Shown piece after piece: positions 59,912 through 64,000 of a stretch of DNA of 64,000 nt (position 1 is the stretch's first letter; every line of letters begins with the position of its first letter). Under the pieces are notes generated by a model, which was not told the origin of the DNA, did not search any database, and worked only from the letters and a program-made list of their open reading frames with translations. The position numbers were made by a program, and so were the translations under genes. Source of the DNA: Chitinophaga sp. CF418 (GTDB lineage Bacteria; Bacteroidota; Bacteroidia; Chitinophagales; Chitinophagaceae); the NCBI RefSeq assembly GCF_900142925.1, contig NZ_FRCN01000006.1, positions 186,001-250,000 of the forward strand, in the 5' to 3' direction.

Positions 59912-61207
59912 ATGAGATCAGCAGTCAACATGAGCTTATGCCTGTTATTGTGCCTGGTAACATTGACCGCACAATCGCAGCGTAGAAAATCAACAAAAGG
60001 TAAATCCAAAGCAAGGACAACAAAGACAGCGAAGATTGTCACTCCTTCCTACACTGCTTCACAGCAGGTGCAGATGAGGAAATCATTCTACCTGTTATAT
60101 CTGTTGGAAAGGACAGGTCCTGCGCATGATGCTATTGTAAAAGATGCCGTGTTTAACCAGATCGCGAAAGACAGGCAGGCACGTTTAACAGCCGCCTACA
60201 GCCAATGCGCAGACGCAGCCTGTATTGGCAAAGCGCTGGAATGGACGGCAGCCGAGATACAGGAAGTGGGTGAGGAGTTCAAAAGGCTGGCAGTCACCAA
60301 TCCCGATATTACGGAAACTGTGCAGCGTCTCAAGGTTGTAGATCGTTATCCGTTATATGCAGAGAACCCCGACACAACCTTTATCCGTAAGGCCTGGCAG
60401 GATGTAGCCGCAGGCATCAATCATGTGTGCAGGGTATATCTCCAGGGGCTTCCTCCCCGTTATCCGAGGATCGATTCTATTTCTTTCCGGCCCTCAGATC
60501 CTGGATTTGTGAAGCAGGTGAAAACGGCGGTACAGCAGATCATGCCTATCGGTACAGGCAATACGTTCTATAAACAATCTTTACTGGGATCGCTAAAGGC
60601 GCTGGAAATTAATGGCAGGGATGAAGCCACCCGTTATGAACCCTTATATAAGGCTCAGAATGCAGCGCCCTTTGCAAAGTTGAAGAGGACCAACTGGAAT
60701 GCCTATCGCTTCAGTACCATCATGGTTCCTGGAAGCGGTCCGGGAAAGGCAGGACAGACGATGGACAGTATGGGAATATTCCGTTGTAAACTGGCGGCAG
60801 AACAGTACCGTGATAATGTAGCGCCTTTTATCATTGTGTCCGGCGGGCATGTACATCCTTATAAAACGCCTTTCTGTGAAGCGATAGAGATGAAGAAGTA
60901 TATGGTCGACAAATTAGGTATCCCTGATAGTGTTGTGATCATAGAACCGCATGCAAGACACACGACGACCAACATCAGGAATGCCGTAAGACTGGTATAC
61001 CTGTTCAATATACCAGCGTCAAAACCGATGTTGATCGTATCAGATTCATTCCAGTCGCTCGCTATTGAAAAGATGGCGGCGCGCTTTATAAATGAGATAG
61101 GTTATCTGCCTTATACAGGTCTGGAAAGAAAAGCTCCTACGGAGAATATTATATTGCCGGATCTGAAAGCCTGGCAGCAGGATCCTGAAGATCCTCTCGA
61201 TCCTTAA
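59912..61207 (+). CDS. YdcF/DUF218-domain exported protein
   Basis: 431 residues. A signal peptide ends AQSQ, then a basic stretch RRKSTKGKSKARTTKTAK. A helical region follows (residues about 50-230). The C-terminal domain (about 250-420) has the DUF218/YdcF pattern: FSTIMVPGSGP, FIIVSGGHVHPYKTPFCEAIEMKKYMVDKLGIPDSVVIIEPHARHTTTNIRNAVRLV. In E. coli ElyC/SanA/YdcF have envelope roles, and some members bind SAM; the function here is unknown. A fusion of a helical domain with DUF218 is not usual. It follows the amidohydrolase by 38 bp and its end overlaps the convergent symporter gene by 59 bp. Confidence 0.85.
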   Translation: MRSAVNMSLCLLLCLVTLTAQSQRRKSTKGKSKARTTKTAKIVTPSYTASQQVQMRKSFYLLYLLERTGPAHDAIVKDAVFNQIAKDRQARLTAAYSQCADAACIGKALEWTAAEIQEVGEEFKRLAVTNPDITETVQRLKVVDRYPLYAENPDTTFIRKAWQDVAAGINHVCRVYLQGLPPRYPRIDSISFRPSDPGFVKQVKTAVQQIMPIGTGNTFYKQSLLGSLKALEINGRDEATRYEPLYKAQNAAPFAKLKRTNWNAYRFSTIMVPGSGPGKAGQTMDSMGIFRCKLAAEQYRDNVAPFIIVSGGHVHPYKTPFCEAIEMKKYMVDKLGIPDSVVIIEPHARHTTTNIRNAVRLVYLFNIPASKPMLIVSDSFQSLAIEKMAARFINEIGYLPYTGLERKAPTENIILPDLKAWQQDPEDPLDP

Positions 61208-62411
61208 GCCAACGGCGCCCTTTCATTACCCTGGTCACCATCATGGCGGCTACTGTATCGCCGGTAGCATTCAGGATGGTAGCCAGGGGATCCACGAGGG
61301 TACCGATCACCATCACAGCCGGAAGGGCTTCTATCGGAAAGCCGTATACGGACATTACCAACAATTCCCCGATATAACCACCATTAGGAATTCCCCCCTC
61401 TACAATACTCACAATTACCGTTACCCCCAATGCAAGCAATACAGTATCCACGCCTGTCAGCGGACGGTGGAACATGGCAAATACGACGCCTATTTTTACG
61501 ATAGAAGAGATGCTGGAGCCATCTTTATGCAGCGTGCCGCCCAATGGTACAACCACATTCCCGATATGTTCTGGAATGCCCATACGCTGTGCGGCCACCA
61601 GGTTGGCTGGTATGGTAGCAATACTGCTACAGGAACCGAGTGCAGTAAAGGTAGGAACGAGGTTATTCTTCCAGTAAATTTTCACCCCGGCCATTCCTCC
61701 TGCCAGAAAAGCATAGACGCTGAATATTACTATGAAATAAAATAGTCCGAAGCCATAGTAAACCGCCATTGAACTGGCATAGGTGCCAAAGAGCTCAGGC
61801 CCCAGCGTACCTACCTGGTAGGCGAAATATGCGCCCAGACCAACAGGTCCGAGGAGCATAATAATATTCAGCAGTTGCTTCATCACTTCGTTGCCTGAAT
61901 CCAGGAAGCGGCGGAAAGCCTTGCCTGATTCTCCTGCCTTTAGGGCTGCAAATCCAACGAGAGCAGAGAAGATGATGAAGGGTAACATATTTTTCCGGGA
62001 TAGCAACTCATAAAATTCTCCTACTGTCAGTAAGCGGGTAAGTTGTTCTCCTGGTCCGGCGGTCTTCATTTCCTCCATAACTGCGGGGCCGGTGGTTACT
62101 GCCTGTAAGGGAAAGAACCAGATAGCAACAATGGTAAGAAATGCCGATATCAGGACGGTGCCAACGAACACCAATCCCATAACAGAGATCACTTTGCCCA
62201 GCTTCTGACTGGGGTCAACATTGGCAATAGCTGAAGCAATGGCAAAGAATACCAGCGGTATAACAGCTGTAAAAAGAAGGTTAAGGAATATATCGCCTAT
62301 CGGTTTGATCACTTCCACCCGTTTTCCGAAGATCAGCCCCAGAATGCTGCCGGCAATAATTCCGCCAAGCAGCAGTAGCAGGCTGCTATAATTTTTGAGT
62401 ATGGTCCGCAT
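61149..62411 (-). CDS. Dicarboxylate/amino acid:cation symporter (DAACS family)
   Basis: 420 residues. SDF-family (GltP/DctA-like) layout of eight helices and two re-entrant loops: GIIAGSILGLIFGKR near TM1, ALGSCSSIATIPANL (HP1-like), GGTLHKDGSSISSIVKIG, and NATGDTVAAMMVTRV in TM8, the conserved substrate-binding region where NMDGT or NATGD is usual. It takes up glutamate, aspartate or C4-dicarboxylates with sodium or protons. Length typical (about 420). The final 20 codons lie within the coding sequence of the YdcF-like gene on the opposite strand. Start ATG at 62411; it is followed upstream by the interrupted dioxygenase on the other strand. Confidence 0.93.
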   Translation of the reverse strand: MRTILKNYSSLLLLLGGIIAGSILGLIFGKRVEVIKPIGDIFLNLLFTAVIPLVFFAIASAIANVDPSQKLGKVISVMGLVFVGTVLISAFLTIVAIWFFPLQAVTTGPAVMEEMKTAGPGEQLTRLLTVGEFYELLSRKNMLPFIIFSALVGFAALKAGESGKAFRRFLDSGNEVMKQLLNIIMLLGPVGLGAYFAYQVGTLGPELFGTYASSMAVYYGFGLFYFIVIFSVYAFLAGGMAGVKIYWKNNLVPTFTALGSCSSIATIPANLVAAQRMGIPEHIGNVVVPLGGTLHKDGSSISSIVKIGVVFAMFHRPLTGVDTVLLALGVTVIVSIVEGGIPNGGYIGELLVMSVYGFPIEALPAVMVIGTLVDPLATILNATGDTVAAMMVTRVMKGRRWLKDREDLQDPAARLSDPAI

Positions 62412-62492
62412 GGCTCAAATATATCGAAAAGTCCACTTTATCAGATGATTTGTCCATTTCCTGCGCATAGGCGTTGAGTATCTTTGTGTACG

Positions 62493-63374
62493 ATGAACAG
62501 GAAGGATTTTCTGGCCGCAATGGCCGTTTTGCCTGTAGGAGGATTATATATGCAATTACAAGAACTGGGGAAGATTACCCGTGATTATCAGCGTACTACA
62601 TTAATGCCGGCTATGTTCATTGGTCATGGTAATCCGATGAACGCGCTTTACGACAATGCTTTCACCCGCCGGTTGAAAGAGATGGGGGAATCAGTGAAAC
62701 AATTACCTAACGCTATATTGGTAGTATCTGCCCACTGACTGACGAGAGGCACGCATGTGCTGACCTCCGCCAGGCCGGCTACAATACATGATTTCGGAGG
62801 GTTTCCGCAGGCGCTGCATGATGTGCAGTACCCGGCCCCGGGAGCGCCGGAATTGGCTCGTGAAACGGCAAAGCTGATCAAAAGTACCCAGGTGGTGGAA
62901 GATGATCAGTGGGGACTGGACCACGGCACGTGGACTGTCCTGAAACATATGTACCCGGAAGCCAATATACCGGTGTTCCAGCTGAGCGTTGACTATTATA
63001 AGCCACCTGCTTATCATTATCAGCTGGCGCAGGAGCTGAAGGAACTCCGTAAAAGAGGAGTACTTATTGTAGGTAGTGGCAATATTGTTCATAACCTGAG
63101 AAGGATCAGTTTTGCAGACAATGCAGCTCCCTTTGACTGGGCACAGGAGTTTGACGCTACTGTAAAGAACAAGGTGGAACAGCAGGCATTTGAAGACCTG
63201 CTGCACTATGAGAGATTGGGGGAAGCAGCGAAACTTTCCATCCCTACTCCGGACCACTATTTTCCTTTCATTTACGGACTTGGTCTGGCCGAACCGGATG
63301 AAGATATCAGGTTCACTTATGAAGAGATCCAGAATGGCAGCATCAGCATGCGGTGTTTCCAGGTAGGGGAGTAA
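62493..63374 (+). pseudogene. ygiD: DODA-type extradiol dioxygenase interrupted by an in-frame TGA
   Basis: ATG at 62493 (a TTG at 62484 is also in frame). Residues 1-81 (MPAMFIGHGNPMNALYDNAF..., ILVVSAH) run into TGA at 62736-62738, and the same frame continues LTRGTHVLTSARPATIHDFGGFPQALHDVQYPAPG...WGLDHGTW...SGNIVHNLR to the stop at 63372. In YgiD/4,5-DOPA dioxygenase proteins the sequence at this place is SAHW, so the TGA stands in for Trp (TGG). The zinc ligands His45 (GHG), His81 (SAH) and His in LDHGTW are all kept. Either a nonsense mutation or a readthrough codon. There is an N-terminal signal-like stretch FLAAMAVLPVGGLYM. Downstream terminator at 63395. Confidence 0.85.
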
Positions 63375-63394
63375 ACAATACGATTGAAACATAT

Positions 63395-63447
63395 AAAGGT
63401 CCATGGACAGCGCTATAAAAGTGGCGCTTGTCCATGGACCTTTCTTT
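63395..63447 (+). terminator. Intrinsic terminator after the dioxygenase
   Basis: Stem of 15 bp, perfect for AAAGGTCCATGGACA (63395-63409) with its complement (63429-63443), with an inner GCGC/GCGC pair, followed by CTTTAT. The short open frame beginning at 63428 overlaps it and is not a gene. Confidence 0.9.
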
Positions 63448-63768
63448 ATGTCCGGAAGGAGGGAAATATTTAATTGTAATTTTGACATTTATCACTAAAT
63501 TGCATCAGGTAGCAATTACGTTTACCGAAAATTTCCTGTCTGGATGTTCCACTGTTTATGCTATTTATCCGGCGGGTGACGAGTCTTCTTACAGCTCATT
63601 AATCTATTGTGGTTGCTTTCATAGCTGCCGGGTCTGTTTCCAGTTGATGGGGTGTGCATGTTGATATGGAGGAGACACCGGTTTACTATATAAATGTTTC
63701 TGCGAACTGCATGCAAATCCAGTAATTTTTGCCGCATGCGGTCGATTCAATAACGTGAACTAGATCGC
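63448..63768. other. Gap without a recognised gene
   Basis: About 320 bp with no supported coding sequence. The 78-codon frame on the plus strand (63428-63664) starts inside the terminator, is rich in rare-looking Cys, and resembles nothing. A non-coding transcript ending at the terminator at 63769 is possible. Confidence 0.5.
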
Positions 63769-63801
63769 GAAGGTCGAACTCATTCGACCTTCTTTTTTTT
63801 T
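63769..63801 (+). terminator. Strong orphan intrinsic terminator
   Basis: Perfect 10-bp stem GAAGGTCGAA and complement (63769-63778 with 63783-63792), tetraloop CTCA, followed by nine T residues. No plus-strand gene ends before it. Confidence 0.9.
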
Positions 63802-63822
63802 CTTTATTGGTATCTATCCCGG

Positions 63823-64000
63823 GGGCATTGCCCCTTTCGGAACCCGGGGTTGAAACCTTACGCTACTCGTCCCCCGGGGTTGCACCCCGGGCTACAAACA
63901 CTGAGGCTCCTAACGGAGCCTATTGTTGCGAATGATCCAATTATGTAGCAATTCAGAACCGGATCTTCTGTGGTTCAAAAATGCTCCGGTTTCGCTCAGG
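63823..64000. repeat. Block of GC-rich palindromic repeats at the window edge
   Basis: Several short palindromes in succession: GGGGCATTGCCCC (63834 area), CCCGGGGTTGCACCCCGGG (about 63874-63892), and GGCTCCTAACGGAGCC (about 63904-63919). CCCGGGG-type words recur at 63828, 63846 and 63874. It resembles mobile REP-like repeats and probably continues beyond the window. Confidence 0.6.

Noticed and set aside
63428..63664. 78-codon plus-strand open frame
   Set aside because: It starts inside the stem of a strong terminator, is Cys-rich with no recognisable fold, and has no promoter or leader of its own.
63690..63780. Possible tRNA (GGTCGATTC resembling a T-loop)
   Set aside because: No matching acceptor stem, anticodon arm or CCA-proximal pairing can be drawn.

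Overview
The window looks like chromosome from a member of the Bacteroidota, most likely Chitinophagaceae (Chitinophaga-like). The signs are a SusC/SusD pair, a FecR anti-sigma protein, a type IX secretion system (T9SS) component (PorV) with T9SS sorting domains, DUF4251 and YfhO families, leaderless or weak Shine-Dalgarno starts, and several TAnnTTTG promoter boxes. Assignments come from reading motifs in the translated sequence; no database search was possible.

Layout. 1-7.1 kb: the 3' part of a giant surface protein made of nineteen 91-residue Ig-like repeats with a T9SS sorting tail, followed by porV. 7.2-10.8 kb: a small membrane protein, a Tat-exported sugar isomerase/epimerase-like protein and an exported M23 peptidase with tandem-repeat C-terminus. 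10.9-12.4 kb: two related small proteins (one coiled coil, one without it) preceded by a decaying array of 60-nt leader-like repeats, then a gene-free stretch with a possible pseudoknot. 12.4-22.2 kb: YfhO and CNNM/CorC membrane proteins, a divergent HxlR/SDR pair with a likely operator, a GH36 alpha-galactosidase, a DUF1304 protein and a double-OmpA protein. 22.5-29.8 kb: a SusC/SusD pair, a large intergenic palindrome, an orphan membrane histidine kinase and small secreted or cytosolic proteins. 29.9-36.1 kb: methyltransferase, NTF2-like and DUF2383 proteins, then a signalling group (sigma-54 activator, Hpt protein, glycosyltransferase, membrane-tethered receiver) with an intergenic array of four GGGGCC hairpins. 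36.3-43 kb: DEAD-box helicase, MscS channel, and a three-gene cell-surface cluster. 43.4-49.6 kb: GH92 mannosidase, orphan FecR, a receiver-LuxR protein whose phospho-acceptor Asp is Gly, and an SGNH hydrolase. 49.6-57 kb: a TetR-TolC-adaptor-RND efflux operon with matching candidate operators, and a divergent NAD-dependent epimerase. 57-62.4 kb: a SAM-I riboswitch with promoter and attenuator in front of a trans-sulfuration enzyme, an amidohydrolase whose start codon lies in a long hairpin, a YdcF-like protein and an overlapping convergent dicarboxylate symporter. 62.5-64 kb: an extradiol dioxygenase gene interrupted by a single in-frame TGA at a conserved Trp position, then gene-poor DNA with strong terminators and GC-rich palindromic repeats.

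How the genes work together. Several genes serve glycan capture and breakdown at the cell surface (SusC/SusD, GH36, GH92, SGNH esterase, sugar isomerase), and others serve secretion and surface display (PorV, the Ig-repeat protein, the OmpA-anchored repeat protein and its T9SS-tail partner). Regulators are mostly split from their usual partners: a histidine kinase without a response regulator, response regulators and an Hpt without a kinase, a FecR without its sigma factor, and a SusC/SusD pair without FecR. The most unusual items are the 60-nt leader repeat array with its paired small proteins, the four-hairpin array, the membrane-tethered receiver, the Gly-substituted receiver, the TGA-interrupted dioxygenase and the hairpin over a start codon.
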